From NCBI GenBank assembly GCA_964475955.1, contig CAYYZY010000004.1, forward strand, positions 24,418 through 88,417: DNA of 64,000 nucleotides, read 5' to 3'. Source of the stretch: DATKZH01 sp964475955 (GTDB lineage Bacteria > Planctomycetota > Planctomycetia > Pirellulales > Thermoguttaceae). Below are positions 55,295-63,893 of this stretch, one piece after another. The notes under the pieces are model-generated. The model saw nothing but the letters and a program-made list of their open reading frames with translations, ran no database searches and had not been told where the DNA came from. The first letter of the stretch is position 1. The number at the start of each line of letters is the position of its first letter. Made by a program: the position numbers and the translations under genes.

Positions 55295-56977
55295 TCACTT
55301 TTCCTGCATCGCCGCGATCATCTCGAGCACGCCCCGCTCGATCTCGACGTGGAGGCAGAGCCCGTCTTCGACCGGCGCCGCCCGCAGCCGAACGTGGTCC
55401 TCCCCGGTCGATTCCGCCAGCGCGGCGGCGGCCTTCGCGGCCCGCTCGCGGTCTTCGCCCTCGCCGTTGGCGGCCGCGTGCTGGACCAACTCGGCCAGGG
55501 CGATCGACAACTCCATCGGCGCGACGCCCGTCGGCCCGCTCGCCGCCGAGCGTTCGATCGCCTCGCGAAGCTGGGCCATCGCTTTCCTTCCCGCGGCCAG
55601 GTAGAAACTCTTGGGACCGATCCCCACCACGTAGTCGACGCGCTCGCCGAACAGCTCCACGATCTGCTCGCGATTCTTGGCCTCCGGCGACACGGGCACG
55701 GAGATCGTGTGAAGCTCGACGCCGCGAAGCTCGCCCGCGTCGAGCTGGATCGACTCGGCGGCTTGCAGCGGGTACTCGCGGCGCACCGCCGCAATGAACC
55801 GGCGGAAGGTCGCGTCGAGCGTTTCACCGTCGGCGACGTGCCGGCCGGAAACGAACGTGGCGCCCTCGGGATGGGTGACCAGCGACATGGCCCCGTCGAG
55901 CCGGCCGCTGGCCACGCTCTTGCGGAGCACGTCGAGCAGCCCGGCGACGGCCTGCTTGCCGGCCTTCGCCCGGCGGTCGATCGGCTCGTCGGCCTCGATC
56001 TCGGCAAAGGCGCCAGCGAGGATCTCCTGGAACAGCTCGTCGAGCCCCTCGATCGCGTCGCCGGGGTAATCGGCGGTAACGTGCCCGGCCACCAGCGCAT
56101 CCGGCCGCCGGAACCCGGCGAAGTGCGTCTTCGCCTCGGCGAGTTGGGCGAGCACGCGGGATGCCTCGGTGCCCCGGCGGGCGGTCACGGCCGCTTCGAG
56201 ACGGGCGGCTTGCGTGTCGGCGTCGAGGGTCCAGCCGACGGTCAGCGTGTCGAGCGCCTCGGCCAGGTTCCGGACCACGGCGAGCAACTCCCGGGCGATG
56301 CGCTGGCGGATCGCAAACTGACGATCGGATTCGTCCGAACGCTGCTCGATTTGCTTCGACGTCTGCCGCCGGAGCTCCGCGAGCATCTTCTGGCGCTCGC
56401 CTTCAGGGAGATTTCCCAGGTAGAGGCGCACCGCCATTCCGTACCGCTCGGTGAGCCCGGCCAGCAGGCCGGCGGGGTCGTCGGGCGTGTTCTCCAGCGC
56501 TTCGCGCTCTTTGCTGATGAACAGCCAGCCGTCGCTCCGCTTGACGTAGCCCACGTTATCCGGGCGCTTTCCCCGGAACTTCTGCACGCCGCCGCCGAGG
56601 TCTTCGATGTCTTGGGCCAGGGGGCGGAACACGTCGAGGAAGCTTTCCGGGTCGTCGACCGGCAGGCAGACGTAGCTGCGGCGCCGGGAGCCGTCGGCCT
56701 CGAAGACCAGGGCCCAGGGCCGCGTCCTGTCGAGGCCCGCCAGCCCCCGGCCTTGGGTGAACACGGCCACGGTGCCCAGGAAGCCCCTGGCCAGCTTGGG
56801 TTTGCCGGTCAGCTTCCCGGCCAGCTCGAGGCTGCGCGGCAGCTCGTCGTACGACGCCAGCGACACGACGGCGATCCTCTTCATCCGGCCGGCCGATTCG
56901 GCCCGAGCGACGCCCGCGCAGACGGCGGCCACTACCAGTCCGATCACCAGCACGGATACCGTGGTCTTTCTCATCAC
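55295..56977 (-). CDS. Exported protein of unknown function, 560 aa
   Basis: 560-aa exported protein with signal peptide VSVLVIGLVVAAVCAGVARA. The rest is a mixed alpha/beta protein with no recognised catalytic motif, e.g. TVGWTLDADTQAARLEAAV and YVVGIGPKSFYLAAGRKAM, similar in style to other planctomycete periplasmic proteins. It is the last gene of the ECF sigma operon, 48 nt after the anti-sigma-like gene, so it may be an effector or sensor of that regulation. Confidence 0.72.
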   Translation of the reverse strand: MMRKTTVSVLVIGLVVAAVCAGVARAESAGRMKRIAVVSLASYDELPRSLELAGKLTGKPKLARGFLGTVAVFTQGRGLAGLDRTRPWALVFEADGSRRRSYVCLPVDDPESFLDVFRPLAQDIEDLGGGVQKFRGKRPDNVGYVKRSDGWLFISKEREALENTPDDPAGLLAGLTERYGMAVRLYLGNLPEGERQKMLAELRRQTSKQIEQRSDESDRQFAIRQRIARELLAVVRNLAEALDTLTVGWTLDADTQAARLEAAVTARRGTEASRVLAQLAEAKTHFAGFRRPDALVAGHVTADYPGDAIEGLDELFQEILAGAFAEIEADEPIDRRAKAGKQAVAGLLDVLRKSVASGRLDGAMSLVTHPEGATFVSGRHVADGETLDATFRRFIAAVRREYPLQAAESIQLDAGELRGVELHTISVPVSPEAKNREQIVELFGERVDYVVGIGPKSFYLAAGRKAMAQLREAIERSAASGPTGVAPMELSIALAELVQHAAANGEGEDRERAAKAAAALAESTGEDHVRLRAAPVEDGLCLHVEIERGVLEMIAAMQEK

Positions 56978-57025
56978 TTGTTCTCCTGAAGCTGAAAAAA
57001 CGCGGGAAAGGGGAATGCGGAATCG

Positions 57026-57580
57026 TCAGAGAGGTTCGGTCGACTCTCCGTCGAGCGGAAACTGGTCGGCCAACAGGCGCAGGGCCACGCCGAGGTCGTG
57101 ATCGAGATAGGCCCATTGCCCCTCCGACACCGCCTCGTCGGCCAGCAGGCCCAAGTGCTGGGCGAGCTGGCCCGTCGGGCCGGTGATCGTGCCCGGGTCG
57201 GCCACGGCTTCGGAGACTTCGTCGGGCACGTCCGCCGGCCCCGCGCCCGGCTCTTCCGTTGGGGCCTGTCGAGCCGACGGCGCCTGCGGGACCGGCGATT
57301 TGGCGATCGGCGCCGGCCGCTGAGGATCGGCCCGGTTCAGCCACGATGCCACGAGCGCGGCGCCGACCAGCAGCGCGGCGGCCGTCGCGGCGAAGAAGAG
57401 ACGCCGCCGCGGCAGGCGCGCGCCCGCCGAACGCTTCGGCCGCGGCAGCTCCTCCCGCTCGACTGCCCGGCAGATCCGCGCGTGCAGTCCTTCGGAGAAC
57501 GCCGGCCGCGTCGCCCGGGCCTCGCGCGCAAGACGCCGCGTCAGACTTCCCTCTCGGTCGTTCGGTTCGCATTGCGTCAT
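57026..57580 (-). CDS. Anti-sigma-like single-pass membrane protein
   Basis: 184-aa protein with a basic N-terminal cytosolic part (about 60 aa), one transmembrane helix (LFFAATAAALLVGAALVASWL), a Pro-rich periplasmic linker and an acidic C-terminal domain. Its ATG overlaps the sigma factor stop as ATGA, the classical arrangement of an ECF sigma and its anti-sigma. It lacks the zinc HxxxCxxC motif of ZAS anti-sigma factors, so its mode of binding is not clear. Confidence 0.65.
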   Translation of the reverse strand: MTQCEPNDREGSLTRRLAREARATRPAFSEGLHARICRAVEREELPRPKRSAGARLPRRRLFFAATAAALLVGAALVASWLNRADPQRPAPIAKSPVPQAPSARQAPTEEPGAGPADVPDEVSEAVADPGTITGPTGQLAQHLGLLADEAVSEGQWAYLDHDLGVALRLLADQFPLDGESTEPL

Positions 57581-58221
57581 AAGTCGCCTCCCGTGCGGGG
57601 CGGCCGCGCGTCGGCGTGGCCCTCGGCTTGCGATGCGCGGCGCGGCGTGGGCTCGATTCGCCGCAGCGCGCGCAGGAGTCGTTTTCTTGCCCGATGAAGC
57701 GTCACCTTGGCCGCAACCTGGGAACGCCCCAGCACTCGGGCGACCTCGGCCAGCGGCATCTCTTCGACGTAGTGCAGCCAGGTGGCCGTCATCTGGGGCT
57801 CGCTGAGCACGTCGGCCGCCAGGGCCCAGAGGCGCCGGCGGCTTTCGGCGCGGGCGACCAGTTCCGCGGGCTGGGGTCCGCTGTGTTCCAGGTCGTCGAG
57901 CGCGTCGCCGGCCGGCGCCGGCCGCCTGCGCCGTCGGTGGTTGATGCTCAGGCGGCGCGCAATGGTGAACAGCCAGGTGGCAAACGGCCATGACGGCCGG
58001 TACCGGTGCAGGTTGCGAAACGCGCGGAGCAGCGTGTCCTGGGCGAGGTCCTCGGCGTCTTCGCGCGAACCCCATCGCTGGAGGAAGTGCACCAGGGGAA
58101 CCTGGAACCGGCGCGCCAACTCCTCGAAGCTTGCGGCACAGCCCGACTGGGCCCGGCGCGCAAGCTCCTCGTCGTCCCACGGCACGTCCGCCGAACCGCG
58201 CGGTTCATCGCACCGGCTCAC
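57577..58221 (-). CDS. ECF-type RNA polymerase sigma factor
   Basis: 214-aa sigma-70-family factor with only regions 2 and 4. Region 2 is FEELARRFQVPLVHFLQRWG to DLAQDTLLRAFRNLHRYRP with FATWLFTIARRLSINHRRR; region 4 is LSEPQMTATWLHYVEEMPLAEVARVLGRSQ with VKVTLHRARKRLL-like end. GTG 58221 is the start; GAGGTC lies upstream and its first bases overlap the stop of the preceding gene (GTGA). C-terminal ATGA overlap with the anti-sigma-like gene. Target genes unknown. Confidence 0.9.
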   Translation of the reverse strand: MSRCDEPRGSADVPWDDEELARRAQSGCAASFEELARRFQVPLVHFLQRWGSREDAEDLAQDTLLRAFRNLHRYRPSWPFATWLFTIARRLSINHRRRRRPAPAGDALDDLEHSGPQPAELVARAESRRRLWALAADVLSEPQMTATWLHYVEEMPLAEVARVLGRSQVAAKVTLHRARKRLLRALRRIEPTPRRASQAEGHADARPPRTGGDL

Positions 58222-59156
58222 TTTGACCTCAAATGCCTGGCCCACGCCTTTTCGATCAGTTCGGATACGTCTTCGGGGGAGCCGCGAAACCGGATCGTGA
58301 CCGTCTTCTCGCGCGACGACACCTCGACGGCCTCCAAGAGCCGCGTGGCTTGTTCGTCGCCGTCCACTTGCAGCTCCGCCATGGCCAAAAGCCCGTCGGC
58401 AACCGCGCGGAGCCGGCCGGCGATCTCGGTCGATTCGGTCGTGGCCGTGGCCACCGCAAAGGCCTCGCCCTCGTGCTCGCCCAGAACCAGGGTGAAAAGC
58501 CTGCTCTTGCGCACCAGGGGCGACTTGAAGGGAAGCTCCACCTCGGCGAGGTCGACCCCCCGGGCCTGGATCATCGTGCCCGGCGGACTGGCCAGCGGAG
58601 CGAGCGGGTGGCGGGCTCCGAGGCCGGGCGACTTGCCGTCGAGCAGGTCGAGGGTCTTGCGCAGGGCCGCCACGTCGCGCCCGAACGCGAACCGGCCGGA
58701 CCGGTGGAGGCAGCCCGTCACCGTGTGCTCGTCGTCCTTGCCCGGGTTCGCGGTCCATGCGACCAGCGTGTGCGGCCCGTACGAGTGGGTGCGATAGCCG
58801 CGCCGCGTCTGGAGATAGGCGAACAGCCGTTCGCGTTCGACTCGGGCGTGGGCCACGACGATGGCGGCCGCCTCGTCGTACCGGCTGCCGAAGATCGTGA
58901 TGCCGTGGAGGTCCTCGGCCGGGTTGAGGCCGACGAGTTCCTCGGCGTACTCGAGGTAGTCGGTGCCGCCGGGAAGCTCCGTCCACAGCGTGCCGAGGGA
59001 CTCGGCGACCCGGCCGGTCTTGGCGGCGTCGACGTCGATGTGGACCAGCCACTTGGCGTCGTCCGGAACCTGTTTGTCCTCAAGAGGTTCGGCGCAGACG
59101 ATCGACGCCCAACCCATCGCCAGCGCCAGCATGGTCGGCCGAACCCAAGTGGCCAT
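58218..59156 (-). CDS. Exported protein of unknown function, first gene of the ECF operon
   Basis: 312-aa exported protein. Signal peptide TMLALAMGWASIVCAEP. The mature part (DDAKWLVHIDVDAAKTG, GITIFGSRYDEAAAIVV, EVSSREKTVTIRFRGSPEDV) matches a style of planctomycete periplasmic protein of unknown role, and its pattern resembles parts of the 560-aa protein at the other end of the operon. ATG 59156 is preceded by GGGAGAACGC. The stop overlaps the sigma GTG start. Being co-expressed with the sigma factor, it might sense or execute the envelope response. Confidence 0.7.
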   Translation of the reverse strand: MATWVRPTMLALAMGWASIVCAEPLEDKQVPDDAKWLVHIDVDAAKTGRVAESLGTLWTELPGGTDYLEYAEELVGLNPAEDLHGITIFGSRYDEAAAIVVAHARVERERLFAYLQTRRGYRTHSYGPHTLVAWTANPGKDDEHTVTGCLHRSGRFAFGRDVAALRKTLDLLDGKSPGLGARHPLAPLASPPGTMIQARGVDLAEVELPFKSPLVRKSRLFTLVLGEHEGEAFAVATATTESTEIAGRLRAVADGLLAMAELQVDGDEQATRLLEAVEVSSREKTVTIRFRGSPEDVSELIEKAWARHLRSK

Positions 59157-59580
59157 GATTCGCGTTCTCCCAAGGAGTGTTCGATTCGCATCGCTATTTA
59201 TCGATACACAGCGAGCCGGGCTCCGGTTACCGAGTGATCCCGAGAACTTCGGCAAGATCGCGACCCCGGGCGACCGGGGAGGCCAGGCCTGGGACGAAGG
59301 CGACATCCGCCCCCCCATCGGAGCCCCCGTCGTGCGCGAACGCAAAAAGCGCAGCCCGGGTCCAATTTCCCGGAGCGACGACCGAAACACCTGAGGGCGG
59401 GGTACCGTCTCGGCGTGCCGGGAACGACGAAGACGCCACGCGCCATACCACGCGAGTCGCTTCTGCGCGCGGGCGTTGAAGATCGCTCGCGCGGATTATT
59501 CATACGACGTTTGTAGTGAGCGCATTCATGCGGTCGGAAGGCGCTCCGCGCTGACGGGCCCCGATGAATCGGGGCACGAC

Positions 59581-59732
59581 TGCTCTGTCAGGTTTTCGAT
59601 TTTGGGGTTTGTGACTGTCGAAACGGGTGCCACTGGCTGCTTGTCAGGCAGTGCTGGGAAGAACGTTCCTTGTAGGGGATCACTGGCTGACAAGCAGCCA
59701 GTGGCACCCCAATTCCTAACCTTGACAGAGCA
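59581..59732. repeat. Nested double-hairpin palindrome
   Basis: Outermost arms TGCTCTGTCA (59581-59590) / TGACAGAGCA (59723-59732). Inner 23-bp perfect arms at 59625-59647 and 59687-59709 (GGGTGCCACTGGCTGCTTGTCAG in the left arm). Each inner arm contributes a hairpin of its own: imperfect CACTG-g-CTG/CAG-g-CAGTG on the left, and perfect CACTGGCTG-acaag-CAGCCAGTG on the right. Same plan as the elements at 35851, 45875 and 50213, but different sequence. Confidence 0.8.
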
Positions 59733-59853
59733 CGACGAGCCCACAGGGACAATCCGGGTTAGGGTGCGATTACCGCCGCGTTAGAATCCCGTTTGTTTGC
59801 CGCGGCCCGGGAGGAACGCCCGCATTTGTGCTTCGGAAACCGTCGGGTACGGC

Positions 59854-59882
59854 TTGAGGCATGGGGGGGCGTGTCATAGAAT
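59854..59882 (+). promoter_or_regulatory. Sigma70 promoter for the sulfotransferase operon
   Basis: TTGAGG at 59854-59859, 17-nt spacer, TAGAAT at 59877-59882. Predicted transcription start near 59889, which excludes the in-frame TTG at 59886 as a start and supports ATG 59949. Confidence 0.6.
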
Positions 59883-59948
59883 CTCTTGGAGCGATACGGT
59901 ACCCCCGTCGAACGAGCACTCGTTGGCTCAGGACCGGCACTCATCCCG

Positions 59949-61127
59949 ATGCAGGGCAAACTCCCACTCTTTTTTCGCCTCCTGCGAGGTTCGCTGCTCG
60001 ACGGCGGCGGGGCGCGTGTGCCGTGGACGCTCAAGCGGGTCGCCGTGACCTCCCTATTCCTGCCCGTGTTCCTCGCCGTCCAGCTCGTCCATTGGATGGG
60101 CTTCCTGCTCGACGAGGTCTTTTTCCGGGGCTACCGGCGCGTGGAGGTCCGCGCCCCGGTCTTCGTCGTGGGCGTGCCCCGTAGCGGAACGACCCTCTTG
60201 CACCGCGTACTCGCCCAGGACACCGAACGCTTCACCACCTTCAGCCTGGGCGAGCTCCTGTTCGCACCCTCGATCTCCGAACGGGTTGCGTGGCGCGCGC
60301 TGGGGCGGGCCGATCGGCTCGTCGGCCGGCCCTTCGGGCGCCTGATCGGGCTGGTGGAACGCAGGTTTCTCGGCGGGCTGGACTCGATCCACGAGTCGGC
60401 GTTGCAGTCGCCCGAGGAAGATTATTTCGCCCTGGTCCCCGCGTTCGCCTGTTTCCTTCTGATCCTCCCGTTCCCCGGCTCGGGCATGTTGTGGCGGCTG
60501 GCCTCGTTCGACGACGACGTACCGCCGGCCGAAAAGCGGCGGATCATGGCCTTCTACAAGGCCTGCCTCCAGCGCCACCTTTACGTCCACGGACCGCAGA
60601 AGACACTGCTCTCCAAAAACCCCTCCTTCACTTCCGCCGTCGGCGCGCTTCGGGAGACCTTCCCCGACTGCAAGGTGATCTGCAACGTGCGCGACCCCCT
60701 GGAGGCGATCCCCTCGCTTCTCAGCTCGATGCGGCACGGCACGCGCCTCTTCTACGGCGCCAAGCAGGCCGACGTGCTCCGCGATCGCTTCGTCGGCATG
60801 ATGTGCCACTACTACCGGCATTCGCTCTGCGTGCTTCCGACCTGGCCCCGCGCGCAGCACGCCTTCGTCACGCTCGACCAACTCCAGGCCGACGTGCGCG
60901 CGGCGGTCCGCGCGATCTACCAGCGCCTCGGCGACGACGTCTCCCCGTCGTACGACGCGCGCCTCGAACGGGCCTCGCGCGCGGCCAAGGCGTACCGCAG
61001 CCGCCACCGATACTCCCTGGAACAGTTCGGACTGCAACCGCGTTCCGTCGTGGAGGACCTCTCCCATGTCTTCGACCGATTCGGCTTCCGCGCTCCTCTC
61101 GAGGAGACCTGCGAAGCAGGACGATGA
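59949..61127 (+). CDS. Sulfotransferase family protein
   Basis: 392-aa PAPS-dependent sulfotransferase-like protein. The 5'-phosphosulfate loop VFVVGVPRSGTTLLHRVLAQ (about residues 70-90) and the 3'-phosphate-binding segment VICNVRDPLEAIPSLLSS with Arg and Ser are intact. A hydrophobic N-terminal segment (VAVTSLFLPVFLAVQLVHWMGFLL) suggests membrane association. It would transfer sulfate to a carbohydrate or lipid. ATG 59949 is chosen because the transcription start predicted from the promoter lies just after the alternative TTG. It overlaps the glycosyltransferase gene by 62 nt. Confidence 0.85.
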   Translation: MQGKLPLFFRLLRGSLLDGGGARVPWTLKRVAVTSLFLPVFLAVQLVHWMGFLLDEVFFRGYRRVEVRAPVFVVGVPRSGTTLLHRVLAQDTERFTTFSLGELLFAPSISERVAWRALGRADRLVGRPFGRLIGLVERRFLGGLDSIHESALQSPEEDYFALVPAFACFLLILPFPGSGMLWRLASFDDDVPPAEKRRIMAFYKACLQRHLYVHGPQKTLLSKNPSFTSAVGALRETFPDCKVICNVRDPLEAIPSLLSSMRHGTRLFYGAKQADVLRDRFVGMMCHYYRHSLCVLPTWPRAQHAFVTLDQLQADVRAAVRAIYQRLGDDVSPSYDARLERASRAAKAYRSRHRYSLEQFGLQPRSVVEDLSHVFDRFGFRAPLEETCEAGR

Positions 61128-62289
61128 CCGCGACCGTCGGCGATCGCGTCTGCGGGTGGTGTTTCTCTCCGACGCGCTCGAGGAGCGAAACGGCGCAGGC
61201 ACCTACTACCACGACCTGGTCGAACACCTTCGCGGGCGCGTCGATTGCGCCGAGCTGTTCTGCCCCAGCGGCGGCTCCAAAACGCGCTACGAGTATCTCT
61301 CCCTGCCCATGCCCGGCGACCCGACGCAGCAGTTGCGTCTGCCCAGCATCGGCCGTCTCTCCCGGGCCGTGGGAACGCTGAAGCCCGACGTGATCGTGGC
61401 CGCCACGCCCGGCCCGTACGGCTTCTTCGCCTGCCTGCTGGCCAGGCAGTGGAGGGTGCCCCTTTGCGCGGGGCACCACACGCGGTTCGACCGGCTGGTC
61501 GAGCTCTACTGGCGCGGCCGCCTGGGGCGGCTCACCGCGCGATGCGTCGGCTCGGTGCACGGCGTGCTGTTTCGCGCAAGCGCGGTGGTCATGGCCACCA
61601 GCCCCGAGATGGCGCAACACGCCGGCAGCGTGGGGGCGAAGCGCGTCCGTTTGGTCCAGACGCCTATCGCCAAACGCTTCCTCGACGATCCGGTCCCAAC
61701 CAGGCCCGGCGCGGTGAAATCGGTGCTCTACGCCGGCCGGCTGGCTTCGGAAAAGAACATCGAGGCCGTGCTCGACGCAGCCGAGCGGCGGCCCCACCTT
61801 CGGTTCGTGGTCGCCGGCGACGGCCCCCAGCGGCCGCTCGTTGAGGGTAAGGCCCGGGGACTGGCCAACCTCGAGTACGTCGGCTGGATTCCCCGCGAGA
61901 AGGTCGTCGACCTGTACGACCAAAGCGACGTGCTCGTGCTCCCCTCGCACGTCGAATCGTTCGGCACGGTCGCCCTCGAAGCCATGGCCCGGCGCCGACT
62001 CGTGCTCCTCTCGCCGAACTGCGGCCTGCTCGACTGGAAGCCGCTCGGCGAGGCCGTGGTCCGCATGGGCCCTCACGAGACGCTCGCCCAGGCGATCGGC
62101 CGGGTCGAGGGCTGGGACACCCGCCAGCGCACGGCCAAGGCCGAGATGGGCCACCGCGCGGTCCAATCCCTCAACGCCCAAACCGTGGAGCACTGGCTCA
62201 AGGTCCTCGGCCATTTGGCGCGCAAACGGCAAGAGCGCCGGGAAAAGGCCCAAAGACGCCGCAACCGGGAGACCGCCGGATCTTGCTAG
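61066..62289 (+). CDS. Family 4-type glycosyltransferase
   Basis: 407-aa GT-B glycosyltransferase. N-terminal RVVFLSDALEERNGAGTYYHDLVEHL resembles the acceptor-binding Rossmann fold; C-terminal VLYAGRLASEKNIEAVLDA and the ESFGTVALE (EX7E) motif bind the nucleotide sugar. A basic tail (RKRQERREKAQRRRNR) may contact the membrane. ATG 61066 lies inside the end of the sulfotransferase gene, a 62-nt overlap that favours coupling. Together with sulfotransferase and deacetylase it probably decorates a cell-surface glycan or glycolipid. Confidence 0.88.
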   Translation: MSSTDSASALLSRRPAKQDDDRDRRRSRLRVVFLSDALEERNGAGTYYHDLVEHLRGRVDCAELFCPSGGSKTRYEYLSLPMPGDPTQQLRLPSIGRLSRAVGTLKPDVIVAATPGPYGFFACLLARQWRVPLCAGHHTRFDRLVELYWRGRLGRLTARCVGSVHGVLFRASAVVMATSPEMAQHAGSVGAKRVRLVQTPIAKRFLDDPVPTRPGAVKSVLYAGRLASEKNIEAVLDAAERRPHLRFVVAGDGPQRPLVEGKARGLANLEYVGWIPREKVVDLYDQSDVLVLPSHVESFGTVALEAMARRRLVLLSPNCGLLDWKPLGEAVVRMGPHETLAQAIGRVEGWDTRQRTAKAEMGHRAVQSLNAQTVEHWLKVLGHLARKRQERREKAQRRRNRETAGSC

Positions 62290-63059
62290 CCCAACCAAGC
62301 AGCGGCGAGAGCCCTCCCCCCGAGCCCCCGCACGAGAAACGGACGACGAGGCCGCTTCGGGCGATCGTTTCCATTCACGACGTCGCCCCGCACACGCTCC
62401 CCCAAACCCTCGAACTGATCGCGCTTCTTGAGTCGCAGGGAAGCCGCCGGGCGACGCTGCTGGTCGTCCCCGGGGCCGACTGGTCGCAGGCCGATCTGGC
62501 AGTCCTCCGCCGCCTCGAGGACGAGGGCCACGAACTGGCGGCCCACGGGTGGCATCACCGGTGCGAGGGCATTACGTCGTGGACGCACCGGCTCCACAGC
62601 CTGGTCCTCTCACGCGACCTGGCCGAACATCTCTCGCTCGACGCCCCTCAAATCGCCGCCCTCGTCACGGCCAGCCACTGGTGGTTCCCCCAGGTGGGGC
62701 TCCGGCCACCCGAGCTGTACGTGCCCCCGGCCTGGGCCATGGGCCCCTTGCGCCGCGAAACCCTCCGCGCGATGCCCTTCGCCATGTACGAGTCGCTCAC
62801 CGGCGTCTACCATGCCGAAACCGGCAGGCACAGGCGATTGCCCCTGGTCGGCTTCGAGGCCAATACGCGCTGGCGCCGCCTCACGCTTCGGGCGATCAAC
62901 GCACTGAATACCACGCTCGCCCGGGCGTGGAACCGGCCCCTCCGCATCGCCGTCCACCCGTTCGACCTCACCTACCACCTGGCCGACGACCTCAGGACGC
63001 TCCTGCACCGGCCCCTTCACTTCATGCGCTACGCGGAACTCGACTTCGCAGGCCGCTAG
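62283..63059 (+). CDS. Polysaccharide deacetylase-like protein (DUF2334 type)
   Basis: 258-aa protein of the NodB/DUF2334 superfamily. VSIHDVAPHTLPQTLEL carries the metal-binding His-Asp and ELAAHGWHHRCEG the HxxxH pair; the (beta/alpha) barrel continues to DLTYHLADDL. Likely removes acetyl groups from a glycan or acts as a hydrolase on polysaccharide. TTG 62283 overlaps the preceding stop by 7 nt and is the only start giving a complete fold. The gene faces the PfkB remnant and overlaps its 3' end by 4 nt. Confidence 0.82.
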   Translation: MLAQPSSGESPPPEPPHEKRTTRPLRAIVSIHDVAPHTLPQTLELIALLESQGSRRATLLVVPGADWSQADLAVLRRLEDEGHELAAHGWHHRCEGITSWTHRLHSLVLSRDLAEHLSLDAPQIAALVTASHWWFPQVGLRPPELYVPPAWAMGPLRRETLRAMPFAMYESLTGVYHAETGRHRRLPLVGFEANTRWRRLTLRAINALNTTLARAWNRPLRIAVHPFDLTYHLADDLRTLLHRPLHFMRYAELDFAGR

Positions 63060-63514
63060 CCTTTGCATCGACGCAAGGACTCCTCCACCGCCTGGCGGGT
63101 TGGGATGCCGGCCTGGCCGCCGCGGTGGGTGGCCTTCAGCGCGGCGGCGGCTGCGGCGAGGGCGATGCGGCGGGGGAGGGTTTCGCCCTGCGACAGCGCC
63201 GCGGCGTACGCGCCGTGGAACACGTCGCCGCCGCCGCCGCCGCGCCGCAGGCCCTCGATCACGTATGCGGAAAGCTCGTCGTGGCCGAGCAGCCCGGCGT
63301 AGGCACATCGGGCCCCCAGGCGCGCGGCGGCCACCAGCGCCGTGCCCGTCAGCCCGCCGCACTGGCGCAGCCGATGGCGCAGCCGAACCTTCGACTCGGG
63401 CGCCGGGTACGCGTCGACGTAGAGCAGGTCGTCGACCGCGACGGCGCCCAGGCCGAGCACGTCGTACTGCGTGGCCGAAGGGCGGCCGTCGGGGTCGGCC
63501 GTTTCATGGGACAT
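63056..63514 (-). pseudogene. PfkB-family carbohydrate kinase with internal deletion
   Basis: 152-aa frame starting at ATG 63514. The first about 85 residues match the PfkB N-terminus (YDVLGLGAVAVDDLLYVDAY, LRQCGGLTGTALVAAARLG, YAGLLGHDELSAYVIEGLRR). It then jumps directly to the C-terminal catalytic segment (GGGGDVFHGAYAAALSQG), where the usual GAGD is GGGD. About 150 residues, including most of the substrate- and ATP-binding middle, are missing, since intact members have about 300 aa. The junction lies in a run of GCC triplets (63220-63245), a plausible place for slippage deletion or assembly collapse. Frame is intact, but activity is very unlikely. Confidence 0.75.
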
Positions 63515-63603
63515 GGTCGCACCGGCGCCGGTTTGCACGGAATCGGTCGAGTCGCGAACGAGCTGAGTGGAATCGCTCAATGGCGTGAACGGATAACGCA
63601 CGA

Positions 63604-63691
<88 letters not shown>

Positions 63692-63893
63692 TGCTCTCGC
63701 GATGGTCGCTTTTCGCTCCGCGAAAAGGCATTTGTTCGCTGAGAGCGAACAACGACCCTGGTCGCTCATGACCCGAACGCGGGCACCCAAAACGGGATCA
63801 CGTGGAGCGCCCCGCTTCCGGCCCCCAGTGTTGCAGAAAGCGTCGGCGTTTCAACCGCCTGCGCGGAGACTTGTGTTCCGGCGCTTCAAGGGC

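Larger units (their letters stand above)
59157..59948. other. Divergent intergenic region with palindromes
   Basis: 792 nt between divergent operons. It contains a small stem (GCCCC-gatgaatc-GGGGC, 59558-59575), the large nested palindrome at 59581-59732, and the sulfotransferase promoter at 59854-59882. No gene with coding character is seen. Confidence 0.6.
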
